Shown here in pieces: positions 48,361 through 56,437 of a DNA stretch of 64,000 nt. The notes below the pieces were generated by a model that saw only the letters and a list, made by a program, of their open reading frames with translations, searched no databases and was not told the origin of the DNA. The position numbers were made by a program, and so were the translations under genes. The stretch's first letter is position 1. Every line of letters begins with the position of its first letter. This stretch comes from Streptomyces sclerotialus (GTDB lineage Bacteria > Actinomycetota > Actinomycetes > Streptomycetales > Streptomycetaceae), in the NCBI GenBank assembly GCA_000719105.1, contig JODX01000014.1, positions 178,259 through 242,258 of the forward strand. The letters run 5' to 3'.

Positions 48361-48575
48361 GCGGCGATTCTGGAGGTCCGGCAGGTGACCAAGTCCTAGG
48401 AACGAGTCCTGCCCTCGGGGGCGTGTCCGTCGGCCTGCGGCCGGGGGAGATCGTCGCCGTCACCGGTCCCAGCGACTGCGGCAAGTCCACGCTGCTGCAC
48501 GTCATGGCCGGCATCCTGCGGCCGAGCGCCGGACAGGTGCACTACGACGGTGTCCGGATCGACGGGGCTCAGCGG
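48361..48575 (+). pseudogene. 5' fragment of an ABC transporter ATPase
   Basis: ILEVRQVTKS is followed by a frameshift and stop; the next frame continues ALGGVSVGLRPGEIVAVTGP and the Walker A SDCGKSTLLHVMAGILRPSAG (normally SGSGKST). The match ends at about 48,570, exactly where the opposite-strand hydrolase gene ends. Walker B and signature motifs are absent. Confidence 0.6.
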
Positions 48576-49447
48576 GCAAGCAGCTCCCGCAGCGCGCGGA
48601 CGACGTCCTCGGGTGCCTCCTCCGCCATGAAGTGGCCGTAGCCGACGGTGGAGTGCCGCAGGTCGTGCGCCCAGGCGCCCCAGACAGCGGCCGCGTCGTA
48701 GTTCAGGGCCGCTCCCCAGTCCTGCTGCAGCACGGTGACCGGCATCCGCAGCCGGTTCCCGGCCTCCCGGTCGGCCCGGTCGTGTTCGAGGTCGATGCCG
48801 GCCGAGGCGCGGTAGTCGGCCACGATCGACGGCACGGCCGCACGGCAGGCGTCGAGGTAGGCGGCGCGGAACTCGGCCGGGACGGCCCGGGGGTCGCCGG
48901 CCCAGAGGTCGAGGAAGTGACCGAAGAAGACGTCCGGGGCCGCTGCGATCATGCGTTCGGGCAGGCCGGGCGGCTGGGCCATCAGGTACAGGTGGAAGCC
49001 GACGGCGGCGCTGGCCCCCCGCATCACCTCCCACATGTCCAGGGTCGGCAGCACGTCGAGGCAGGCCAGATGGGTGATCCTGTCGGGGTGGTCGAGACCT
49101 GCGCGGTACGCCACCAGGGCGCCGCGGTCGTGGCCGGCCAGAGCGAAGCGTTCGTGGCCCAGCGCGTGGGCCAGGGCGACGATGTCGGCGGCCATGGTGC
49201 GCTTGGCGTAGCCGCCGCCGTCGGTCTCGGCGGGCTTGCTGCTGGCGCCGTAGCCCCGCAGGTCGGGGCAGATCACGGTGTGGTCGGCGGCGAGGGACAC
49301 GGCGATGTGCCGCCACATCAGGTGCGTCTGCGGGAAGCCGTGCAGCAGCACGAGGGGCGTGCCCGAGCCGCCGACGGCCGTGTTCAGCCACACCCCGTCG
49401 GCGACGGGGATGCGGTGGTAGTCGAAGCCGGGGATGACAGGTGCCAC
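48569..49447 (-). CDS. Alpha/beta hydrolase, haloacetate dehalogenase / epoxide hydrolase type
   Basis: A 292-aa hydrolase beginning VAPVIPGFDYHRIPVADGV. The oxyanion motif is LVLLHGFPQTHLMWRHI, the nucleophile elbow ALAGHDRGALVAYR carries an Asp, and the base is in VGYGHFMAEEAPEDV. Asp as nucleophile and HGFPQT are typical of fluoroacetate dehalogenases and epoxide hydrolases. The Arg usually following DRGAR is Leu here, so halide chemistry is uncertain. The GTG start at 49447 follows AAGGAA. It is divergent from a SARP regulator (178 bp), a likely controller. Confidence 0.88.
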   Translation of the reverse strand: MAPVIPGFDYHRIPVADGVWLNTAVGGSGTPLVLLHGFPQTHLMWRHIAVSLAADHTVICPDLRGYGASSKPAETDGGGYAKRTMAADIVALAHALGHERFALAGHDRGALVAYRAGLDHPDRITHLACLDVLPTLDMWEVMRGASAAVGFHLYLMAQPPGLPERMIAAAPDVFFGHFLDLWAGDPRAVPAEFRAAYLDACRAAVPSIVADYRASAGIDLEHDRADREAGNRLRMPVTVLQQDWGAALNYDAAAVWGAWAHDLRHSTVGYGHFMAEEAPEDVVRALRELLAR

Positions 49448-49625
49448 AGGTCGGTTTCCTTTCGGTGGTTACGGTGGGGGAGACGCTGGAGCCGGTCGGG
49501 TCCAGGGGGTCCCGCAGGGGTTTCCGATCCTGCCGGTGACGGATGAGCGTTGGATGAGCAGCGACGTCGTGGCCGGACGGCCGGATGGCCGGGGACCTGA
49601 GGCAGGGAAGGGCGAGGTGGGGAAG

Positions 49626-51635
49626 ATGACGGGGGCGCGTCTCACCTTCGGCGTGCTCGGACCGGTGACCGTCCGGGACGAGGACGGGACCCCGGTCGGG
49701 CTGAAGGGGCCCCGGCACCGCTCGGTCCTGGCCCGGCTGGTCGTCGCCCGGGGCCGTGTCGTGCCTGTCTCCCGCCTGGTGGAGGACCTGTGGACGGACG
49801 ACCGGCCCGCCGACCCCGTGGGCGCGGTGCGGACGTTCGTCGCCGCGCTGCGCCGTGCTCTGGAACCGGGCCGGCCGCCCCGTGGCCCGGCCCGGCTGCT
49901 GGTCACCGAAGGGCCCGGGTACGCGCTGCGGGCGGAGCCGGACTCGGTGGACGCCCGGCGGTTCGAGCGGGTCGTCGCGGCCACCGCGGCACTGCCGCCC
50001 CAAGACGTGGCCGAGCGGCTGGAGGAGGCGCTGGGCTGGTGGCGGGGGCCCGCCTACGCGGACTTCGCCGACCAGCCGTGGGCCCGGCCCGACAGCCGCC
50101 GTCTCGCCGAGCTGCGGCTGACCGCCGTCGAACGGCGCGCCGAGGCGCTTCTGGCACTCGGCTCGGCCGACCAGGTGGCGGCGGACCTGGACGCCCACAC
50201 GGCCACACACCCCTGGCGGGAGAACGCCTGGCGCCTGCTCGCCCTGGCGCTGTACCGGGCGGGCCGCCAGGCCGACGCGCTGGCGGTGCTGCGCCGGGCC
50301 CGCGCCCTGCTGGCCGAGCAGCTCGGCATCGACCCTGGGCCGGCCCTGCGCGCGCTGGAGGCGGACGTCCTGCGCCAGGCCGGCCACCTGGCTCATCCCA
50401 CCGGTTCCGGCCGGGCCGCGGAGCGGGTGTGGGAGCAGGCCACCCTTGCCTACCAGCACACCGTCGCGCCCGGGGCCCGGGCACGCCTGGAGTCCACCGT
50501 GCAGCTGCTGCGCGGCCTGGCCGTGACCGGTGGCAGCGGGCTGCCGGCCGCCCGGGAGCACCGGGTGGCGGCCATCGCGGCGGCCGAGGAACTGGGGGAC
50601 GCCGAGCTGACCGCCCGCGTCATCGGCGCCTATGACGTCCCGGCGGTGTGGACCCGCGTGGACGACCCGGAACAGACCGCCCGTGTCGTCGCGGCCGCCG
50701 AGCGGACCCTCACCGCCCTCCCGGCCGAGGGGCACGCGGCGGCCAGGGCCCGGCTGCTGGCCACGATCGCCCTCGAGTCACGGGGGACCTGGCTCCCACG
50801 GGGGCCCCGGGCCGCCCGGCACGCCGAGGAACTGGCCCGCCGCCTGGGCGATCCGGCCGTGCTGGCCTTCGCCCTCAACGCCGCGTACATGCAGTGCTTC
50901 CAGCACACCGGGCTGGCCCCGCGCAGAGACGAGATCGGTGCCGAACTGGTGGCCCTCTCCGCCGAGCACGGCCTGGCCACGTTCGAAGTACTCGGCCACC
51001 TCATCCGCCTGCAGGCCCGCTGCGCCCTCGGTGACTTCCCCGCAGCCGACCGGCACGCGGCCGCCGCGGACCGGCTGGCCGCACGCCATGAACGGCCCCT
51101 CGTCGGCGTGTTCACCACGTGGTACAGGGCGCTGCGGCGCGACGTGGCCGACCGGGCCCCGATCGGCGAGGCGGAGGCGGCCTACCGGGAAGCGGCCTCG
51201 CTGCTGCCCGACTCGGGCATGCCGGGCCTCGCCCACGGACTGCTGCCGCTCGCCCGGCTGGGCCTGCGGCTGCGGCACGCCGTTCCCCTCGCCTTCGCCG
51301 AGGACACCGACTGGGGGCCCTACGCGCCCTGGGTCCGTCCGGTGCTGCTGATCGAGGCAGGGCGCCGAGCCGAGGCAGCAGCGGCGCTGCACGAGGCTCC
51401 CGACCCGCCCCCCGGCCTACTTCAGGAAGCGTTGTGGTGCCTGCTCGCGCGGGCTGCCACGGCTCTCGGCGACCGACCGGTCATGCAGCGCGCCGAACAG
51501 GCCCTCACTCCGGCCGCGGGCGAACTGGCCGGCGCGGCGAGCGGCCTGCTCAGCCTCGGCCCGGTCGCGGCCTGCCTCGACGAGCTGGCCGCCGCCCTGC
51601 GGGGAGCCGGGGGGCGTGCCGCCCGGACGGGGTGA
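49626..51635 (+). CDS. SARP/AfsR-type regulator (BTAD domain) with TPR-like C-terminus
   Basis: A 669-aa regulator. The N-terminal OmpR-like winged helix (about 5-90) reads LTFGVLGPVTVRDEDGTPVG, LKGPRHRSVLARLVVARGRV and VSRLVEDLW. A bacterial transcriptional-activation domain spans ~97-245, with ERRAEALLALGSADQVAADL and LALYRAGRQADALAVLRRAR. The C-terminal ~400 residues are helical repeats without an NB-ARC P-loop. SARPs activate secondary-metabolite or stress genes. GAGGTGGGG precedes ATG 49626. Confidence 0.88.
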   Translation: MTGARLTFGVLGPVTVRDEDGTPVGLKGPRHRSVLARLVVARGRVVPVSRLVEDLWTDDRPADPVGAVRTFVAALRRALEPGRPPRGPARLLVTEGPGYALRAEPDSVDARRFERVVAATAALPPQDVAERLEEALGWWRGPAYADFADQPWARPDSRRLAELRLTAVERRAEALLALGSADQVAADLDAHTATHPWRENAWRLLALALYRAGRQADALAVLRRARALLAEQLGIDPGPALRALEADVLRQAGHLAHPTGSGRAAERVWEQATLAYQHTVAPGARARLESTVQLLRGLAVTGGSGLPAAREHRVAAIAAAEELGDAELTARVIGAYDVPAVWTRVDDPEQTARVVAAAERTLTALPAEGHAAARARLLATIALESRGTWLPRGPRAARHAEELARRLGDPAVLAFALNAAYMQCFQHTGLAPRRDEIGAELVALSAEHGLATFEVLGHLIRLQARCALGDFPAADRHAAAADRLAARHERPLVGVFTTWYRALRRDVADRAPIGEAEAAYREAASLLPDSGMPGLAHGLLPLARLGLRLRHAVPLAFAEDTDWGPYAPWVRPVLLIEAGRRAEAAAALHEAPDPPPGLLQEALWCLLARAATALGDRPVMQRAEQALTPAAGELAGAASGLLSLGPVAACLDELAAALRGAGGRAARTG

Positions 51636-51732
51636 CCATGCCGGGCGTCCTGGCGGGATGCGGGGCCTCCCGGGCCCCGTGGGGGAGCGGGGCCGGTGGG
51701 GAAGCGGGGCTCACGGGTCCTGCCCCGCGCGG

Positions 51733-52530
51733 CTACCACGGCGAATCCGCTACCAGGGGGATCCGGCTGAGGCCCAGCGCGGTCGCCGTCAGCGCGAAGG
51801 TCTGCCCGAGGTGCCCGGCGTCCAGCAGACAGACCCGGTAGGCCCGCGGATTGCCGTACTCGGCCGACATCCGCTCGAACCGGGCCGCGAGGACGACGAC
51901 GGAACCGGCCCCGCCCGCCCCTGCCTGCCCGCCGCACAAGGTCACCGGCTCCTCGCCGGTGCAGCCCTCCGCGATGAGTTCCAGGGAGTGTTCGCGGCCG
52001 TTGCAGTGGTACCAGCCCGGTGCCGCGCCGTCCACGGAGCGGATTCCCACGTAGGCACCGATCTCCTGACGGGCGCCGCCCTGGGGGCTGGTGCGGCGGA
52101 ACAGCGCCCTGAAGCCGCCCGCGTCGATGTAGTCGACGGGCCACGACCACCGCCGGCAGCCGCGCCAGGACCGGCAGCGGCACCGGGCGGCCGGCGAGGG
52201 TGCGATGGGTGCGGCGTGCGTACAGCACCTCGTCGAGCGGGGCGCGCAGCGGCACCGGCGTCCGGGGCAGCAGGATGCGGTCGGCGTGCGGACGGGCGGT
52301 GAACAGCGCGGCCGGCCGGCGGCGGCCGACGCGAGCCGGTCCTCCCCGTCCGCCGTGGGGTAGACGTCGTGCCGGGTGCCGTAGTGGAGAAACGCTGCAT
52401 CGGGCGCCCAGGGCTCCCGGTGCCGGGCGACCTGCTCGTCCCGGTCGGCCTCCTCGCTGCCCTCGGCCGGCAGGAGCCCGTGCGCGGTGAGGGTGCCGAC
52501 GGCCAGGTTCTTCGTCCGCTGGCGGCTCAC
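51733..52530 (-). pseudogene. Frameshifted SagB/ThcOx-type nitroreductase-like oxidoreductase
   Basis: Three frames in order give one protein: from GTG 52530, VSRQRTKNLAVGTLTAHGLL to LASAAAG; then ALFTARPHADRILLPRTPVP to LPVLARL; then WSWPVDYIDAGGFRALFRRT, APGWYHCNGREHSLELIAEG and QTFALTATALGLSRIPLVAD to the stop at 51733. This is the SagB flavin oxidoreductase layout with two frameshifts, near 52,320 and 52,150. The start overlaps the TetR stop (GTGA). Sequencing error in GC-rich runs cannot be excluded; then it would be an intact ~265-aa gene. Confidence 0.6.
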
Positions 52531-53210
52531 ACCCGGTGTCCGGCGGCCGGGGATGCGGCCAGCAGGCTGCGGCGGGCCATCAGGGCCAGGTGGTCGGTGA
52601 AGGTGCTGTGGTCCACCTCCTCCGTGGCGAAGTCCGGGCCGTGGGCGGTGCGCACGACGCACGCGGAGAAGACGGTGGCGAAGCACTGCCGCACCGCGGT
52701 GTCGGGGTCGGGGTGGGTGATTTCGTCGCGCACGGTGAGCAGCAGTGCGGTGAACACGTCGGCGAGGGCGTGGACATGGGATCGGCCGCGGCGCAGCACT
52801 TCCGGGTGGGCTCCGGAGAGCAGGAGCACGGGTTTGAGGAAGGCCGCGTGCCGCCGGAAGAGGGCGGTCAGTTCGGTGACCGCCGCCGTGATCAGCGTGT
52901 CGGCGGGCAGGGCCTGCCAGCGGTCGGTGTCGGCGAAGACCGACTGATCGGCGGCGACGCGGGAGATGCCGTGCTCGTAGACGGCCAGGAAAAGGGCGTC
53001 CTTGCTGGTGGTGCGGTCGTAGAGGGCCCTCGGGGCGACCTGTGCCTTCTCGCAGAGCGCGGCGATGGTGAACGCCTCGTAGCCGCCTTCCTCGACGAGG
53101 GAGACACCGGCGTCCAGGACGCGGGCCCATGCGCGCCGGGTGCGTTCCTGGCGCGGCTCACGGATCTCCAGGCTCTCGGTGCGGCGTTCGGTGGTGGCCA
53201 TGCGGATCAT
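52527..53210 (-). CDS. TetR/AcrR-family transcriptional regulator
   Basis: A 227-aa repressor. The helix-turn-helix is in VLDAGVSLVEEGGYEAFTIA, ALCEKAQVAPRALYDRTTSK and DALFLAVYEHGI; the C-terminal ligand domain follows. AGGAG lies 5 nt before ATG 53210, with ATG 53201 as alternative. Its stop overlaps the GTG of the SagB-like gene. It is divergent from an ABM/FAD-monooxygenase pair, with a dyad-rich 126-bp region between them, so it probably represses both directions. Confidence 0.88.
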   Translation of the reverse strand: MIRMATTERRTESLEIREPRQERTRRAWARVLDAGVSLVEEGGYEAFTIAALCEKAQVAPRALYDRTTSKDALFLAVYEHGISRVAADQSVFADTDRWQALPADTLITAAVTELTALFRRHAAFLKPVLLLSGAHPEVLRRGRSHVHALADVFTALLLTVRDEITHPDPDTAVRQCFATVFSACVVRTAHGPDFATEEVDHSTFTDHLALMARRSLLAASPAAGHRV

Positions 53211-53247
53211 TCTCGCTCCTGCGTGCTCGGCCGAGATCCTCGCGGAC

Positions 53248-53283
53248 CCATTGACATATGGGCCGGTCGGACCGATGTAATGG
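53248..53283. promoter_or_regulatory. Nested dyad operator overlapping a promoter
   Basis: Outer arms CCATT...AATGG and ACAT...ATGT enclose an inner palindrome CGGTC-G-GACCG. TTGACA (53251-53256) and TGTAAT (53276-53281, 19-nt spacer) form a plus-strand promoter inside the dyad. This is a good candidate site for the divergent TetR protein. Confidence 0.55.
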
Positions 53284-53336
53284 CCCTCGCGAGAAAACCG
53301 TATCGCGCACTACGCTTTTGCTGCTTCGGAGGATCC

Positions 53337-53627
53337 GTGCTGATCGTTCTGAGCCATGCCCGTGCCGCCGTCGGCGCCCGGGACGCGCTGGTGGCCGCCG
53401 CCGTGGAGATGGCGGCAGCCACCACCCGCGCGGACCCGGGCTGCCTGGCCTACCGGTTCGCCGCCGACCTGGAGGACGCGGACACGGTGATCTGCACCGA
53501 GGTGGGGGAGAACCCCGAGGCGCTCGACGCCCACATGGCACACCCGCACACCGTCGCCTTCCTCGACCGTGTGCGGGGCCTGACCGACGGCGAGCCCGTC
53601 CTCGTCCGGCACCTCACCACCGGCTGA
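53337..53627 (+). CDS. Antibiotic biosynthesis monooxygenase (ABM/quinol monooxygenase-like)
   Basis: A 96-aa ferredoxin-fold ABM protein: VLIVLSHARAAVGARDALVA, ADPGCLAYRFAADLEDADTV and HMAHPHTVAFLDRVRG. Such dimers oxidise quinols or anthrones without cofactors. The GTG start is preceded by GGAGG at 4-5 nt. A FAD-dependent monooxygenase gene begins 33 bp later, suggesting sequential oxidation of an aromatic compound (inference). Confidence 0.85.
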   Translation: MLIVLSHARAAVGARDALVAAAVEMAAATTRADPGCLAYRFAADLEDADTVICTEVGENPEALDAHMAHPHTVAFLDRVRGLTDGEPVLVRHLTTG

Positions 53628-53660
53628 AGCCGCACCCGTACGTCCCAGAAGGAGCCGCAC

Positions 53661-54908
53661 ATGTCACGAACGCCTGTCACTCCCGCGCCCGGCCGGGTCG
53701 CCGTCGTCGGCGCCGGTCCCGCGGGCATGGCCGCCGCGCTCTCCGCCCACCAGGCCGGGCACGAGGTCACCCTCTTCGAGCGGCACGCCCAGGCGCGCCC
53801 GGCCGGCAACATCCTGAACCTGTGGCCCGCGCCCATCAGAGCCCTCGGTCTGCTCGGTGTGGACACCGACGACCTCGGTGCCCCCTGCCAGAGCGAGTTC
53901 CGCAACATACGCGGCAAGCGACGGGTACGGGTCCGGCTGCCCGAGGAGGTCGTGCGCGACTACGGCGGCGGCTTCATCGGCCTGCTGCGCCCGGACCTGT
54001 ACGAGCGCCTGCTGGCCGCGCTTCCGCCGGGCGTGCTGCGCACCGGCCACACGCTGGAGGGTGTGGAGCAGGACGACCGCGTGGTCCGGCTGCGCATGGC
54101 CGACGGAACCGTCCACGAGGCCGACGTCCTGATCGGCGCCGACGGCATCAACTCCCTGGTCCGCCGCACTCTGTGGGGCGACTCCCCGATCCGCCCGCAC
54201 CATCTGCAGCTCTACGGCGGTTACACCCTCGACGAGAACGTCTCCGCGCCCCGCGGGTTGTGCGTGCTCACCCACAGCTCCACCGTCCAGGGTGCCTGGA
54301 CGGCCATCCGCAGCAAGGGCCGTGACGGCTTCCAGTGGTGGGTCCTCGGCGCCCACGACATCGACCGCCCCGTCCCCGAGGACCTCCACTCCGCCGCCGC
54401 CGGACTCGCCCGCGGCTTCCCCGACCCGCTGCCCCGGCTCATCGCCGCGACCGACCCCGCGCAGGTGCAGAGCTGGCCCATACGCGACCGCAAGCCGCTC
54501 AAGCAGTGGTCGAGGGGCCGCATCACCCTCATCGGCGACGCCGCCCACCCCACCTCCCCGTACGCCGCCTACGGAGCCGGCATGGCCACCGAGGACGGCT
54601 ACTTCCTCGGCCGCCGGCTGGCGGGCGTGGACCTCAGAAACTCCGGCGCCGTCCGCCGCGCCCTTGCCGCGTTCGAGGCGCCCCGTAAACCCCACACCGC
54701 CCGGCAGTCCCAGACCGCGTGGGCTCTCGGCAAGGTCTTCCACCACGCGCCTGCCCCGCTGCGTCCCCTGCGCGACGCCGTGCTGGACCGCACACCGCTG
54801 TTCCAGAAGGTCGTCGGTGAGGGCACGCCAGGAGAGATCCTCAAGCAACTGGACGAGATCGAACGCGCCGAGAAGGCATTCGTCGCCGCGGGCGGCAGGA
54901 CCGGCTGA
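53661..54908 (+). CDS. FAD-dependent aromatic monooxygenase (PHBH family)
   Basis: A 415-aa flavoprotein hydroxylase. FAD-binding RVAVVGAGPAGMAAALSAHQ lies at the N-terminus, the DG motif is VLIGADGINSLVRRTLWG, and the second FAD motif RITLIGDAAHPTSPYAAYGA. These belong to the p-hydroxybenzoate hydroxylase family, which adds oxygen to aromatic rings with NAD(P)H. AAGGAG precedes the ATG. It forms an operon with the ABM gene, opposite a TetR regulator. The substrate is unknown. Confidence 0.9.
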   Translation: MSRTPVTPAPGRVAVVGAGPAGMAAALSAHQAGHEVTLFERHAQARPAGNILNLWPAPIRALGLLGVDTDDLGAPCQSEFRNIRGKRRVRVRLPEEVVRDYGGGFIGLLRPDLYERLLAALPPGVLRTGHTLEGVEQDDRVVRLRMADGTVHEADVLIGADGINSLVRRTLWGDSPIRPHHLQLYGGYTLDENVSAPRGLCVLTHSSTVQGAWTAIRSKGRDGFQWWVLGAHDIDRPVPEDLHSAAAGLARGFPDPLPRLIAATDPAQVQSWPIRDRKPLKQWSRGRITLIGDAAHPTSPYAAYGAGMATEDGYFLGRRLAGVDLRNSGAVRRALAAFEAPRKPHTARQSQTAWALGKVFHHAPAPLRPLRDAVLDRTPLFQKVVGEGTPGEILKQLDEIERAEKAFVAAGGRTG

Positions 54909-54962
54909 AGAAGCCGCGGACCGGAGGGGTCACCGGGAAACGATCCTCGAGGGCGGACCGGA

Positions 54963-56282
54963 TCAGGCGTCCTCGACCGAGAGGCGTTGCAGGGTGGTGG
55001 CGTGCCCGAGGGGACTGCCGCTCTCCACCCAGTGGCTGAGCGGGGTGGTGGCGAACAGTCCGGAGACCGCGAGGAGTCCGGCGCCGACGACGCCTTCCAG
55101 GTGGTCGAGTGACGCGGCGCGGACGGTCAGGCCGGCGGTGACGAGGCGGTTGCACCGCGCGTGCACCGTCGAGGAGACGACATCGACGAACCGGGGGCCG
55201 GTGCGCAGCACGCCGCCGCCCAGGACGAGGACGCCGGGATTGCAGAAGTTGACGAAGTTGGCGATGACCTCGGCCACGAGACGGGACCGTTTGTCGATCA
55301 TCTCCAGGGCGAGGCGGTCCCCGTCCACCGCGGCGGCGCCGATCTCGCCGAGTGTGAGGCGGCCCGTGCGCCGCAGGGCCTTGCTGAGGCAGGGGCTCTC
55401 CTCGACCCGGCGGGTGCCTTCTTCGAGCATGGACCAGCCGCCGGCGACGGCTTCGAGGCAGCCGGTCAGGCCGCACCGGCAGACGGCCGACGGGTCGTCG
55501 GTGACGTGGGTGTGGCCGATGTCGCCCGCGGCGCCGCGGTCCCCGCGCAGCAGGCGTCCACGGGTGACCAGGCCGGCTCCGATGCCGGTGCCGACCTTGA
55601 CGAAGAGCATGTCCCGTCCGTCGTGGGGGGTGCCGGACGTCCATTCGCCCAGGGCCATGAGGTTCACGTCGTTGTCCACCCACACGGGGGCGTCGTAGTG
55701 CTCGCGGAGCCAGGAGCGCACGCTGAAGCCGTCCCAGCCGGGCATGATCGGGGGCGCGACGAGATGACCGGCGGCGAACTCCACCGGTCCGGGCACACCT
55801 ATGCCGATCGCCCAGGGCCTGCCGAGCCCCGTCTTGCGGGCGAGCACGGTGAACGCCGACCGGATCTGCCGCATGGTGGGTTCGGGGCCGGTGTCGACGG
55901 CCCAGTCCTCGTGGTGCGAGGCGATGATGGTGCCGGTGAGGTCCATGACGGCGGCGGTGAACTCGGACGCACCGACGAGGGCGCTGTAGATGTACCCGGC
56001 TTCGGCGCGGAAGTGCAGGGTGCGGGCTTGCCGGCCGCCGGACGACGGGGCCAGTTCGCCGTCCTCGAGGAGTCCGAGTGAGAGGGCCTGGTCGACGCGC
56101 TGGGTGATCGCCTTGCGGCTGAGACCGGTCGCGGTGACCAGTTCCGGTCTGGTGGTCGCGCGGCCCGAGCGTACGAGGTTGATCACGACGGCGAGTGAGG
56201 CCGCTTCCAGCGCCGGCATCGAGGAGAACCCGGTCGCCTGCCCCCGCAGGGGAGCGGTGCCGGTCGGGACCGGGCGGCCCAT
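54963..56282 (-). CDS. ROK-family transcriptional regulator
   Basis: A 439-aa NagC/XylR-type protein. A winged helix-turn-helix occupies about 20-85 (RSGRATTRPELVTATGLSRK, then ITQRVDQALSLGLLEDG). The sugar-kinase-like ROK part has AIGIGVPGPVEF, VKVGTGIGAGLV, GAAGDIGHTHV and the zinc motif CRCGLTGCLEAVAG. Many such proteins sense sugars or sugar phosphates. It is the last gene of the minus-strand sugar cluster (54.96-61.5 kb), 155 bp from the next gene, and likely its regulator. Three ACGGTTT-type repeats lie just upstream. Confidence 0.9.
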   Translation of the reverse strand: MGRPVPTGTAPLRGQATGFSSMPALEAASLAVVINLVRSGRATTRPELVTATGLSRKAITQRVDQALSLGLLEDGELAPSSGGRQARTLHFRAEAGYIYSALVGASEFTAAVMDLTGTIIASHHEDWAVDTGPEPTMRQIRSAFTVLARKTGLGRPWAIGIGVPGPVEFAAGHLVAPPIMPGWDGFSVRSWLREHYDAPVWVDNDVNLMALGEWTSGTPHDGRDMLFVKVGTGIGAGLVTRGRLLRGDRGAAGDIGHTHVTDDPSAVCRCGLTGCLEAVAGGWSMLEEGTRRVEESPCLSKALRRTGRLTLGEIGAAAVDGDRLALEMIDKRSRLVAEVIANFVNFCNPGVLVLGGGVLRTGPRFVDVVSSTVHARCNRLVTAGLTVRAASLDHLEGVVGAGLLAVSGLFATTPLSHWVESGSPLGHATTLQRLSVEDA

Positions 56283-56306
56283 GTCGTTTCCCCGTTCGTC
56301 GTTCCC

Positions 56307-56353
56307 ACGGTTTTCCGTCGTCGTTCCAACGGTTTCCCGTGACGGTTTCCTGT
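56307..56353. repeat. Three 12-bp repeats upstream of the ROK gene
   Basis: ACGGTTTTCCGT (56307-56318), ACGGTTTCCCGT (56329-56340) and ACGGTTTCCTGT (56342-56353), each a small dyad ACGG-N4-CCGT. They sit 25-71 bp upstream of the ROK start, as an autoregulatory operator might. Confidence 0.5.
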
Positions 56354-56437
56354 GGACGGGATGTTACGTGAGGGCCGTTCCGCCCCGAGTGCCGTGACCG
56401 GTCGGAACGGAACGGCACCGATGACGTCCGCACCTCG

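Noticed and set aside
48569..49447. Calling this enzyme a fluoroacetate dehalogenase outright
   Set aside because: The Asp nucleophile and HGFPQT fit, but the Arg after DRGA is Leu and halide-binding residues cannot be confirmed, so only the broader family is given.
51636..51732. Small ORFs between the SARP gene and the SagB-like gene
   Set aside because: No ribosome-binding site and too short; likely just the convergent 3' ends.
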